64,000 bases of DNA from Limosilactobacillus panis (GTDB taxonomy: Bacteria > Bacillota > Bacilli > Lactobacillales > Lactobacillaceae). Shown piece by piece: positions 56,698-64,000 of this stretch (position 1 is the first letter of the stretch; each line of letters starts with the position of its first letter). The stretch is taken from positions 744,001-808,000 of the forward strand of contig NZ_CP081855.1 in NCBI RefSeq assembly GCF_019797825.1, written 5' to 3'. The notes below the pieces were generated by a model, which did not search any database, was not told the DNA's origin, and saw nothing but the letters and a program-made list of their open reading frames with translations. Position numbers and translations under genes: made by a program.

Positions 56698-57699
56698 ATG
56701 GAAAAACAAGCAGTCACTATTTACACGGTTGCTCGTGAAGCACGCGTTTCCATGGCAACTGTTTCTCGGGTTGTTAATGGTAATCCGAATGTTAAACCAG
56801 CAACCCGTCAAAAAGTTCTTGACGTCATTAAACGTCTTAACTACCGTCCAAATGCGGTGGCCCGGGGCCTAGCATCTAAGCGGACAACGACCGTGGGGGT
56901 TGTTATCCCTAACATTACAAATCCTTACTTTGCTGAGTTGGCACTGGGAATTGACGACATTGCCTCGATGTACAAGTACAATATTATTCTGGCTAACTCC
57001 GACTATGATAATGACAAGATCTTAAAGGTTGTTCGTAACCTCCTTGCTAAGCAAGTCGACGGGATTATCTTCATGGGTTACGATATCTCGGCGGACTTGC
57101 AGGCGGAATTTAAGAGCGCCAACACGCCGGTGGTTGTTGCCGGTTCAGTTGTTGATGACAAAGGCCTGGCAACCGTCCGGATTGATTATCAAAAGGCAGC
57201 AAAGGAAGCAACCCTAAAGCTTTTGGAACACAACAATGGGAATGTTGCCTTGGTAACCAGCTCACTGGGCTACGCAATCAACCAGGCGCGGCTAGCTGGT
57301 TACAAGGAAGCGCTAAGTGAAAAGGGTATTCAATACAGTAGTGACCTGGTAATTGAAACTGATGGTAGTTACAAGCAAATTTACGAACGGGCTAAAGAAA
57401 TTGCCCAAAATGGTGTCAAAGCTGCGTACGTTACTAACGACCACCTTGCCGTTGGTTTATTAAACGGTTTAGGAGATAACGAGATTAAGGTCCCAGAAGC
57501 CTTTGAAATTATTTCTTCTAATGACACTACTTACACCCGGTTATGCCGGCCAACCCTTTCTTCCATCACCCAACCCCTTTACGATATCGGTGCGGTATCG
57601 ATGCGGCTGTTAACAAAACTTATGGAAGACAATGATGATGAAAAAAACGATGTTATCTTAGACCATGGCTTTGAGGCTCGTCAGTCTACTCGTAAGTAG
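56698..57699 (+). CDS. ccpA: Catabolite control protein A
   Basis: A 333-residue LacI-family regulator that binds cre sites with HPr-Ser-P to control carbon metabolism. The DNA-binding head (VTIYTVAREARVSMATVSRVVNG, about 6-28, and hinge RPNAVARGLASKRT) precedes a periplasmic-binding-like core (VGVVIPNITNPYFAELALGID). The sequence fits CcpA better than other LacI proteins, and its position after DUF948/YtxH genes agrees. It could act on the possible cre site at the pnt promoter. Confidence 0.93.
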   Translation: MEKQAVTIYTVAREARVSMATVSRVVNGNPNVKPATRQKVLDVIKRLNYRPNAVARGLASKRTTTVGVVIPNITNPYFAELALGIDDIASMYKYNIILANSDYDNDKILKVVRNLLAKQVDGIIFMGYDISADLQAEFKSANTPVVVAGSVVDDKGLATVRIDYQKAAKEATLKLLEHNNGNVALVTSSLGYAINQARLAGYKEALSEKGIQYSSDLVIETDGSYKQIYERAKEIAQNGVKAAYVTNDHLAVGLLNGLGDNEIKVPEAFEIISSNDTTYTRLCRPTLSSITQPLYDIGAVSMRLLTKLMEDNDDEKNDVILDHGFEARQSTRK

Positions 57700-57711
57700 G
57701 GGATTTGACTA

Positions 57712-58536
57712 TTGCCAACAAGAAGTGAGCTTTACCATCAAGCAAGTACTGATGAGAAGCCCCGGGAAACGGTAAGCCACCATATCGGTTTGCAAATCTT
57801 AGGGGTGGTTTTGTTAACGGTTTTAACCATCAGTTTTATTGTTGAGCGGACGATTTTAAATAAGTCTTTTATCATGCATGAAGTTACGTCATCGGCACTG
57901 GAATCAACAATTTTAGATGAAGTTGATGATGGACTACAGCAGTATGGAATCCCGACTAGTGCCGTCACTAAAGCGGATACTGACCATATTGTGCGGACGG
58001 TTGTTAACCAGGCCTTTGCCGGTCAGCGGCTTAAGCTTGATCTTAGTCCAATCACGAATAACGTGGAGAATCAGGCCAATGATGAGCTATCAAAGTTTGG
58101 CCTTTCAACCGACATTTTGCCGTCAGGTACACCATCAGCGGTAGCTAGTCAGGTAAACAGCACGGTTAATTCACAAATCAATACACCAGAAGTAACGGCG
58201 GTCATTAATGGCCTTCAGGTTGCCCGGGTAGCCACAAATATCTGTCTAATTGTCAGTGCTTGCGGCTTGCTTGTCCTAATTGTCCTTGCCATTCTTAGGC
58301 GTCATTTTGCAACCAGCTTCAGTTGGATATTCCTTTTTGGTACGGTGATTAGTTGGCTGATTATTGAAGTGGTTCGGGCAGTTATCCCACAATTAGTACA
58401 ACCCTACCCTGACTACAGCACATTTGCGGTTCAGTGCGCGGGTGATTTTGGTCAAACCGCAATGCCCGTGATTGCTGTTACGGGGATTTTAGCAGTTATT
58501 TGCTGGGCCATCCGGGGATTTAAGAGGTTTAAGTAG
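57712..58536 (+). CDS. Integral membrane protein of unknown function
   Basis: I do not recognise this 274-residue protein. A cytosolic N-terminus (about 28 residues) leads to one membrane helix (about 29-50, LQILGVVLLTVLTISFIV). An outside, mostly polar domain of about 120 residues rich in N, T, S and D follows. Then come three membrane helices (about 170-192, 200-220 and 240-265) and a basic end (RGFKRFK). This layout resembles membrane sensors or wall-associated proteins. TTG start after AGGGGATTT, 12 bases past ccpA, so it is probably co-transcribed with ccpA. Confidence 0.75.
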   Translation: MPTRSELYHQASTDEKPRETVSHHIGLQILGVVLLTVLTISFIVERTILNKSFIMHEVTSSALESTILDEVDDGLQQYGIPTSAVTKADTDHIVRTVVNQAFAGQRLKLDLSPITNNVENQANDELSKFGLSTDILPSGTPSAVASQVNSTVNSQINTPEVTAVINGLQVARVATNICLIVSACGLLVLIVLAILRRHFATSFSWIFLFGTVISWLIIEVVRAVIPQLVQPYPDYSTFAVQCAGDFGQTAMPVIAVTGILAVICWAIRGFKRFK

Positions 58537-58546
58537 TGTATTCACC

Positions 58547-58575
58547 TTGAATTAATAATGTTTTTTTGCTAAACT
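58547..58575 (+). promoter_or_regulatory. Promoter of the YebC-family gene
   Basis: TTGAAT (58547-58552), 17 bases, then TAAACT preceded by TGC (58567-58575). Confidence 0.6.
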
Positions 58576-58617
58576 TTATCTGTTTATCACATTAAGTAAA
58601 GAAAAGAGGAGTCAGTA

Positions 58618-59355
58618 ATGTCAGGACATTCAAAATGGCATAACATTCAGGGACGTAAAAACGCCCAAGATGCTAAGCGTGGAAAGATCTTCCAAAAGAT
58701 TTCCCGTGATTTATACCAAGCAGCTAAAGCAGGTGATCCTGATCCAGCTAACAACGCCCAGTTACGTTTGGTAATTGATAAGGCGCACGCAGCTAACATG
58801 CCAAAGAAGAACATCGACCGGGCCATTGCTAAGGCTTCTGGTATCGGTGGTGCAAAGTTCGAAGAAGTTACTTACGAAGGGTACGCTCCAGGTGGGGTGG
58901 CCGTAATGGTTTCCGCCTTAACCGATAACAAGAACCGGACGGCCTCTGCCGTTCGTTCCGCCTTCACCCATGCAGGTGGTTCGTTAGGTGCGAGTGGTTC
59001 TGTTTCATACATGTTTGACCGGAAGGGATTAATTGAAATCCTCCGGGACGGTCTTGACAAGAGTGAAGACGACATGTTAATGGATGCTTTGGATGCCGGT
59101 GCGGACGACATGAAAGCAACCGATGAGAAGTTCCAAATCTTCACTGATCCAAGCAGTTTAACGACTGTTCGTGATGCTTTGCAAGGCAAGGGCTACGACT
59201 TGGACACTGCTGAAGTAACGATGATCCCACAAAACCGGACAGCAGTTCCAGAAGACAAGGCTAAGCAATACCGTCATTTAATCGATGAATTGACCGCAAA
59301 CGATGATGTTGCCGACATCTACGAAACTGGTATCCTGCCAGATGACGAAGATTAA
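58618..59355 (+). CDS. YebC/PmpR family protein
   Basis: A 245-residue YebC/TACO1 family protein. The N-terminus [26 protein letters not shown], the [25 protein letters not shown] region and the [14 protein letters not shown] segment are diagnostic. Members are described as DNA-binding regulators, and more recently as translation factors for difficult peptide motifs; which applies here is open. Length is normal. It lies directly before comG, a common order in lactobacilli. Confidence 0.94.
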   Translation: MSGHSKWHNIQGRKNAQDAKRGKIFQKISRDLYQAAKAGDPDPANNAQLRLVIDKAHAANMPKKNIDRAIAKASGIGGAKFEEVTYEGYAPGGVAVMVSALTDNKNRTASAVRSAFTHAGGSLGASGSVSYMFDRKGLIEILRDGLDKSEDDMLMDALDAGADDMKATDEKFQIFTDPSSLTTVRDALQGKGYDLDTAEVTMIPQNRTAVPEDKAKQYRHLIDELTANDDVADIYETGILPDDED

Positions 59356-59374
59356 CATTTAAATATTCGTAATA

Positions 59375-59402
59375 AAAAGCTAGGATTTTCCTAGTTTTTT
59401 AG
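59375..59402 (+). terminator. Terminator before the comG operon
   Basis: CTAGGA/TCCTAG with flanking A and T runs. Confidence 0.6.
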
Positions 59403-59453
59403 TTTAAACGCTCCCTTTTACCGTCTTATTTAGGTAAAGGGGGTTTTGTCGTT

Positions 59454-60431
59454 ATGAAGAATTTTGAGAAAGAAATTGCGGTTGCCATTGGAATGCGCGC
59501 CGCAGACCTATACATTTTGCCATTTAAAAAATATTACCGCCTGTTGGTAACGCGCCAGGGGTCATTACAGCAGATAAAAGAGGTGCCCAGTGATTATGCG
59601 GAACGACTGATTTCATATCTGAAATATCAGGCTGACATGGCCGTCAGTGAGCACCGCCGGCCTCAGTTGGGTGCAATGAAGTGGCAATATGGGCCCGAAG
59701 TGGTTAATCTCCGCCTATCCAGTGTCGGTGACTATCAAGGCCGCGAGTCGCTGGTTGTCCGGTTTATCTACCACTTGACGAGCCAAAATTACCACTTACT
59801 CTTTCCTAACCAATGGCAAGCCTTGAAGCAAATTCTCAAGAGGCGGGGCCTGCACCTTTTTGCGGGCCCGATGGGTTCGGGAAAGACGACGACGATGTAC
59901 CAGCTTGTCCGGGAACTAGCGGACGAGAAGGTTGTCATGGCGATTGAGGACCCGGTTGAAATTCATGAACCGGCCTTTATCCAGCTTCAGGTGAACGAAT
60001 TGGCGGGGATGGATTACCAGGCTCTCTTGCGCCTTGGTCTGCGCCACCGTCCAGACATCTTTATTATTGGTGAGATTCGTGACCCGGAAACGGCAAAGAT
60101 GACGGTGCAAGCAGCGCTGAGTGGCCACCTTGTGCTGGGGACAATTCATGCCCAAAATGCCTATGGCGCGGTTGCCCGGCTCAGGCAGCTGGGGGTTGCG
60201 GAATACTACCTAGCGCAGACACTTACGGGCGTGTGCTACCAGCGGCTGTTACCAGTAATGGGCGGGGGCCAGGCAGTGTTGTTTGATTCGTTGCGTGGTG
60301 ATGACCTTAATAGGGCCATTGAAAACGGGGAAAAGGGAGGGATGACAGATGAATGGGGGAAGCAACTATCAAAAGCAGTGGCGGTGGGGAAAATATCTGC
60401 CCAGGTCAAGGAAGCGTTCTGGGAAGGTTAA
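59454..60431 (+). CDS. comGA: Competence pseudopilus assembly ATPase ComGA
   Basis: A 325-residue secretion-type ATPase powering the DNA-uptake pseudopilus. Walker A is AGPMGSGKTTTMYQL (near 140-154), the Asp box is MAIEDPVEIHEP, Walker B is DIFIIGEIRDPETAKM and the His box is HLVLGTIHAQNA. It lacks the long N-terminal domain of type II ATPases, as is usual for ComGA. A GGGGG ribosome site is ten bases before the ATG. The 3' end overlaps comGB by 83 bases. Confidence 0.94.
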   Translation: MKNFEKEIAVAIGMRAADLYILPFKKYYRLLVTRQGSLQQIKEVPSDYAERLISYLKYQADMAVSEHRRPQLGAMKWQYGPEVVNLRLSSVGDYQGRESLVVRFIYHLTSQNYHLLFPNQWQALKQILKRRGLHLFAGPMGSGKTTTMYQLVRELADEKVVMAIEDPVEIHEPAFIQLQVNELAGMDYQALLRLGLRHRPDIFIIGEIRDPETAKMTVQAALSGHLVLGTIHAQNAYGAVARLRQLGVAEYYLAQTLTGVCYQRLLPVMGGGQAVLFDSLRGDDLNRAIENGEKGGMTDEWGKQLSKAVAVGKISAQVKEAFWEG

Positions 60432-61428
60432 GTTTAATCCAAGAGCGCAGGCAAAGTGGTTCTTGCTGCTGAGTGACCTTTTAAGAGTTGGCTTCTCCCT
60501 CCAGCGGGCTGTTGACTTTACAACAACTACGATGGCTAAAGAAGCTGGCGTCTTATCTAAGGTGCGGACCAACTTGTTGGCGGGGAATACCTTTGCCAAT
60601 AGTGTCCGACCCTTTATTAAGGTCGACTTATATTATCAGCTCTTATTAGCAGAAAAGCATGGTGACCTGGTTGAGGTCCTTGCTGAAACTGGTCAGTTAT
60701 TGGTGACCCGTCAACGACAGGTGCAAAAGCTGAGACAACTGCTCCAGTACCCATTGATTTTGCTTTGTCTCCTGGGGGTGATGATGGTCGGCTTAGCCAC
60801 ATTCGTGTTTCCCCAGTTGGCGTCATGGCAAGCTAGTAATGGTCGCCAGCAAGTTCCCCAGTTCTTGCCATACCTCAAGTGGACGCTCGTGTTCGGCTCA
60901 CTAATTTTTAGCGCTGGCGGGATTTGTAAGTTAATTACTTGGCGCCACCTTACCAAGCTGCAGCAGGTCCAGCGCCTGTGTCGCTTACCGCTTGTTGGTG
61001 AATGTTACCGCCTCTACTATGCCTACTACATTACGAGTGCCCTTGCCGTCCTTCTTCGTGCGGGGATGCCTCTTAAAGAAATGATGACGACCATTGAAAA
61101 ATTTTCTGATCGGACGATGCTGTATCAACTGGGAGCAGAAGTCCAGAATAACCTTGCTGCTGGCGGTCAGTTGGATAACTTTATCAAACGGACCATTTTC
61201 TTGCCAGACGAACTAATGATTTTTATCAGTAAGGGTGCGACTCCTAAGGAATTAGGTAAGGATCTGACAGCCTTCTCCCAAATCCAATTTAAGCACCTTT
61301 TGGCCCGCCTGGAACAGCTGTTTTCGTTGGTCCAACCCGTCATTTTTATTGTGATTGCCGCAGTTATTGTGGGCCTATACCTCAGTATTCTCTTACCAAT
61401 TTACCACTCGTTACAGGGGGTCTATTAA
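60349..61428 (+). CDS. comGB: Competence pseudopilus inner-membrane protein ComGB
   Basis: A 359-residue GspF/PilC-type platform protein. Two GspF domains with hydrophobic segments are seen near 138-158 (LILLCLLGVMMVGLATFVFPQ), 176-196 and 332-352. Typical stretches are LLSDLLRVGFSLQRAVDFT and LLRAGMPLKEMMTTIEKF. The best start is the ATG at 60349, after GGGAGGG, which places the first 28 codons inside comGA in another frame; no good later start is seen. Confidence 0.9.
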   Translation: MNGGSNYQKQWRWGKYLPRSRKRSGKVKFNPRAQAKWFLLLSDLLRVGFSLQRAVDFTTTTMAKEAGVLSKVRTNLLAGNTFANSVRPFIKVDLYYQLLLAEKHGDLVEVLAETGQLLVTRQRQVQKLRQLLQYPLILLCLLGVMMVGLATFVFPQLASWQASNGRQQVPQFLPYLKWTLVFGSLIFSAGGICKLITWRHLTKLQQVQRLCRLPLVGECYRLYYAYYITSALAVLLRAGMPLKEMMTTIEKFSDRTMLYQLGAEVQNNLAAGGQLDNFIKRTIFLPDELMIFISKGATPKELGKDLTAFSQIQFKHLLARLEQLFSLVQPVIFIVIAAVIVGLYLSILLPIYHSLQGVY

Positions 61429-61429
61429 A

Positions 61430-61744
61430 ATGAATAAGAAATTATTGCCGCCACGTTCGGCGTTCACACTGCTTGAAATGTCGATTGTCCTCTTCATTAT
61501 CAGTCTCTTGATTCTGATTGTAATTCCCAACCTTGCCCAGCAAAGGAAGCATGCCAACAAGGTTCACGGCAACGCAATGGTTGCGGTTGTCCAGACACAA
61601 GTCGACGCTTACGAAAACGACAATGGGGTTGATTCTGCCAACTTTGAGGAGCTTCAGGCCGGAAACTACCTCACCAAGTCACAGGTACAAAAGGCGCGGA
61701 ATGAACATATCGTGATCGTTAACGGCAAAGCGTGTCAACGATGA
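61430..61744 (+). CDS. comGC: Major pseudopilin ComGC
   Basis: A 104-residue type IV pilin-like protein, the main subunit of the competence pilus. The prepilin motif is SAFTLLEMSIVLFIISLLIL with cleavage before F13; Ala instead of Gly precedes the cut. The mature helix is hydrophobic with the conserved Glu at +5. The C-terminal globular part (about 45-104) is short. The start at 61430 is one base after the comGB stop; the longer upstream reading lies in comGB. Confidence 0.92.
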   Translation: MNKKLLPPRSAFTLLEMSIVLFIISLLILIVIPNLAQQRKHANKVHGNAMVAVVQTQVDAYENDNGVDSANFEELQAGNYLTKSQVQKARNEHIVIVNGKACQR

Positions 61745-62181
61745 AGAGGGATGGTTTTACAGCTCTGGAGATGATCATTGTCCTGGGGCTAACAGCGCTT
61801 ATCTTTTGTTTGGTTACGCCGATGATGACCACCAGTCGAAACCGTATTAATGAGCAACAGTTCTGGCGGCAGTTTCGCCAGGAGTGGCGCTATGCTCAGG
61901 TTCAAACCCAGGTAAACCACTATGGAACTGATATTCATTATGCGAAGGAAAAAGGGGCAATCTCATTCATATGTAACTATCGCCAACGACTGGTAAAGAT
62001 ACCAGCAACGATTCAGGTAATGGACTTTGATGATATTGAAATCAAGGCTGACGGTTATGTCTGTCCGCAGACAAAGGTATTTCATTCGGCTACGGAACAC
62101 TGCGACTACCGTCTAACAATTCAGATGGCACGGGGGGAGTATGATGTTAAAAGGGAAAGGTGCGTTTGTAATGGCGGATAG
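61741..62181 (+). CDS. comGD: Minor pseudopilin ComGD
   Basis: A 146-residue minor pilin with the prepilin signature RDGFTALEMIIVLGLTALIF (cut after Gly5). It has several cysteines near the end (CDYRL, RERCVCNGG). Overlaps comGC by four bases and comGE by about 41. Assignment rests on the pilin motif and position. Confidence 0.85.
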   Translation: MKRDGFTALEMIIVLGLTALIFCLVTPMMTTSRNRINEQQFWRQFRQEWRYAQVQTQVNHYGTDIHYAKEKGAISFICNYRQRLVKIPATIQVMDFDDIEIKADGYVCPQTKVFHSATEHCDYRLTIQMARGEYDVKRERCVCNGG

Positions 62182-62431
62182 TATGGTGGCGCTGGCAATA
62201 ATTAGTTTGGGGATCTTCTCCTTCAGCGTTTGTGAGATCCAGCTGCACCAGCAGCAACGGCAGTTAATAGTTAAATTAACTGCGGCCCGTTTGGCAAAGG
62301 AGGCCAGTGCTGGTTACCGCTGTACTCACCGATTGACAACAATTAAGCGGGGACCTTATGTTGCAGTAGCCAGAAAGGGGTACGCCGAAGTGACTTTTCA
62401 ACAGGATAGGATTTTAAGGATTACAGGATGA
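62141..62431 (+). CDS. comGE: Minor pseudopilin ComGE
   Basis: A 96-residue protein with a single hydrophobic N-terminal helix (about 9-28, FVMADSMVALAIISLGIFSF) but no clear prepilin G/FTLxE site, as is usual for ComGE. Ribosome site GGGGGGAG. ATG at 62141 or 62144. Named by position in the operon. Confidence 0.75.
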   Translation: MMLKGKGAFVMADSMVALAIISLGIFSFSVCEIQLHQQQRQLIVKLTAARLAKEASAGYRCTHRLTTIKRGPYVAVARKGYAEVTFQQDRILRITG

Positions 62432-62862
62432 AAAAAAGATTAGCTTTTACCCTCATCGAGTGTGTTGCGGCCCTACTGGTGACCACGGTCGTTATCGTCC
62501 TCGCCGGGATGACGATTAACAGTTTACGGTCAGTAACCCGCCAGTCGTTGGATCAGCCAATTGACTGGATAATCTGTTTACAGGAACTAGAGTCACCACG
62601 CCATGCCTACGCCTTAGTTAATGTCGAAAGTAATGCAGTCGTTTTGCGGGATCAACATACGGACCGGCTATATGAATTATGTGCCCAAAAGCGCCTTTAT
62701 CTTCGTGCAAAAAAGGATGGTGGTTATATGCCCGTATTTAGCGACATTCGCGATCAAAAAACGGTATTTAAGCAACTAGATCAGCAACGGGTATACATAA
62801 AGGTGGAGCGAACTAATGGTGAAGTACTTACGGGATTTTTGTGTTTTAGAAAAGATAGTTAA
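62428..62862 (+). CDS. comGF: Minor pseudopilin ComGF
   Basis: A 144-residue protein with prepilin-like start KKRLAFTLIECVAALLVTTVV, then a soluble domain with motifs of the ComGF family (LQELESPRHAYALV, VFKQLDQQRVYIKV). Overlaps comGE by four bases and comGG by 47. Confidence 0.83.
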   Translation: MKKRLAFTLIECVAALLVTTVVIVLAGMTINSLRSVTRQSLDQPIDWIICLQELESPRHAYALVNVESNAVVLRDQHTDRLYELCAQKRLYLRAKKDGGYMPVFSDIRDQKTVFKQLDQQRVYIKVERTNGEVLTGFLCFRKDS

Positions 62863-63073
62863 GAAGAGGTCAGCAGGGTATGTGTTGGGGACCAGTATGG
62901 TAATCTTATCCTGTATTTGTTTGGTAATTGTTTTTCAGTACCACTATTATGGTCGACAGAGAACGATTGAACAGCGGCTAACAAGTGAAATGGTCCAGCA
63001 GACGCAGAATAATTTACAATCAGCTAATGATTCTAGTAAGCGTTATCTTGAATTTAGTAGCGATAATCGGTAA
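62816..63073 (+). CDS. comGG: Probable ComGG
   Basis: An 85-residue protein with one membrane helix (about 23-42, GTSMVILSCICLVIVFQYHY) and a short polar C-terminus. ComGG proteins share little sequence, so this name rests on size, topology and last place in the operon. It begins inside comGF in another frame. Confidence 0.65.
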   Translation: MVKYLRDFCVLEKIVKKRSAGYVLGTSMVILSCICLVIVFQYHYYGRQRTIEQRLTSEMVQQTQNNLQSANDSSKRYLEFSSDNR

Positions 63074-63113
63074 ACTAATACTGTAATATTTACACCGTTA
63101 GGAGGCGACGACT

Positions 63114-64000
63114 ACGTCAAGTCGAACACCACAAGAATTGTTCGAAGTTTTTGATCAAGGAACAGAAATCCTGCAGTCGGCATTGCGGAGTTCTTATTTA
63201 GATGCCATGCTGGAGAACGCTGAAAACATCATTGATGATCAGGTAGCTGTTGAGGACGGTGTCCCAGATAAGGAGACTGTTGATAAGCTGCAAAAGCTCT
63301 ATCGAGAGTTGAAACTGAAGGATGCAGATGCCGAGACGATTCGTCAAGTGATTCAGCTCAGTTTCCTTAAGGTCATTCGAAAGGATGCAATTCAGGCTAA
63401 TCATCAAATGACACCTGACACAATTGGCTTTTTGATGGCCTACCTGATTGAAAAAATCGTTAATCTCAAGCGGCCGTATTCGATCTTTGACCCTGCCGTG
63501 GGGACAGGTAACTTACTGACGACGGTTATTAATCAACTAAAAAAAAGTAACTCGCAATCAGTAAAGGGCTATGGGATTGACAACGACCAGGCAATGCTGG
63601 AGGTAGCTAGTGCCAGTGTTGCCCTTCAAAGGCTGGATGTTGATCTTTTCCACCAAGACTCTATCAATGCTTTGGACATTCCAGAGTGTGATATTGCGGT
63701 TGCCGACTTACCAATTGGTTATTATCCGTTGGATGAAAATACTAAGAACTACCAAACGCGGGCCGAAAAGGGGCATTCGTATGTTCATCATTTACTGGTT
63801 GAGCAAGCAATGAACTATCTTAGACCGGGGGGCTTTGGTGTGTTCTTGGTTCCGAGCAACATTTTCCAAACAAAGGAGTCACAGTCTTTTGTTAAATGGA
63901 TTCAGTCAGTTGCGTACCTTCAGGGGTTGATTAACCTCCCCAGTGAATTATTTGCTAACCCAAATGCGCAGAAAGCAATTTTGCTTTTGCAGCGTCATGG
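63114..64000 (+). CDS. YtxK-like class I SAM methyltransferase (cut by window edge), apparent ACG start
   Basis: At least 295 codons of an N6-methylase-like protein of the YtxK family, found after comG in many Firmicutes. The SAM motif is IFDPAVGTGNLLTTV, and the catalytic-type motif IV is DLPIGYYP in place of NPPY, as known for YtxK. The reading frame is closed upstream by a TAG at 63099-63101, and no ATG, GTG or TTG follows until the TTG at 63138. The best-placed codon is ACG at 63114, eight bases after GGAGG (63101-63105), giving SSRTPQELFEVFDQG next. The substrate is unknown. Confidence 0.85.

Noticed and set aside
59364..59371. TATTCGTA, the reverse complement of the streptococcal competence box TACGAATA, before comGA.
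   Set aside because: It points away from comG, lies before the terminator hairpin, and there is no partner -35/-10 spacing; probably chance.
63610..63813. 67-codon frame near the right edge.
   Set aside because: It is a shadow of the methyltransferase frame that continues past the window.

Overview
This window is a stretch of core chromosome from a heterofermentative lactic acid bacterium. The gene order, protein family signatures, short NAD-type 6-phosphogluconate dehydrogenase, T-box leaders and CcpA/comG content all fit Lactobacillaceae, and the mid-range base composition and protein flavour suggest Limosilactobacillus. I cannot fix the species from the sequence alone. Functional calls come from reading motifs and from known gene order; no database was searched.

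Layout. 1-837 (minus strand): start of rarA behind a YueI-family gene. 925-4804: yaaA, then a three-gene proton-translocating transhydrogenase operon (pntAA-pntAB-pntB). 4905-6814: a complete group II intron with its reverse transcriptase/maturase, inserted 3 bp after a perfect terminator hairpin and before the convergent rpsD. 6872-12481: rpsD, a GAF-type methionine sulfoxide reductase, ezrA, and the cysteine desulfurase/thiI pair for tRNA thiolation. 12513-20249: T-box-controlled valS, folC, radC, mreB, mreC, mreD. 20256-22940: a tandem T-box leader and an amino-acid ABC transporter, predicted to import histidine from a CAC specifier. 23082-31864: the M16 pair yfmF/yfmH, rodZ, pgsA, cinA, recA (with an SOS box) and rny. 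32038-39933: mutS, mutL, ruvA, ruvB, a strongly divergent tRNA-guanine transglycosylase homologue, and yajC. 40079-50665: gnd, nrnA, a DEAD-box helicase, alaS with a compact T-box leader, ireB-ruvX-yrzB, cvpA and mutS2. 50742-55577: trxA, yslB, murI-rdgB-yfcE, a HAD phosphatase and an MscS-type channel. 55714-59355: DUF948/YtxH genes, ccpA, an unassigned membrane protein and a YebC-family gene. 59454-63073: a seven-gene comG operon for the DNA-uptake pseudopilus, followed by the start of a YtxK-type methyltransferase that runs off the right edge.

How the genes fit together. Most of the window serves genome maintenance (rarA, radC, recA, mutS/mutL, ruvA/ruvB, ruvX, mutS2, rdgB), cell shape and envelope (ezrA, mreBCD, rodZ, pgsA, murI), translation and tRNA modification (valS, alaS, rpsD, thiI, the Tgt-like gene) and competence (cinA, recA, comG). 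Regulation is dominated by tRNA-sensing leaders, one SOS box, and CcpA with one possible cre site at the pnt promoter.

There are no prophages, CRISPR arrays, rRNA or tRNA genes, and no obvious defence island. I do not see a clearly new multi-gene system. The observations most worth following are the divergent Tgt homologue in the usual queA-tgt slot, the tandem T-box whose second platform has no room for its own Stem I, the apparent ACG start of the last gene, and the intron beside a terminator.
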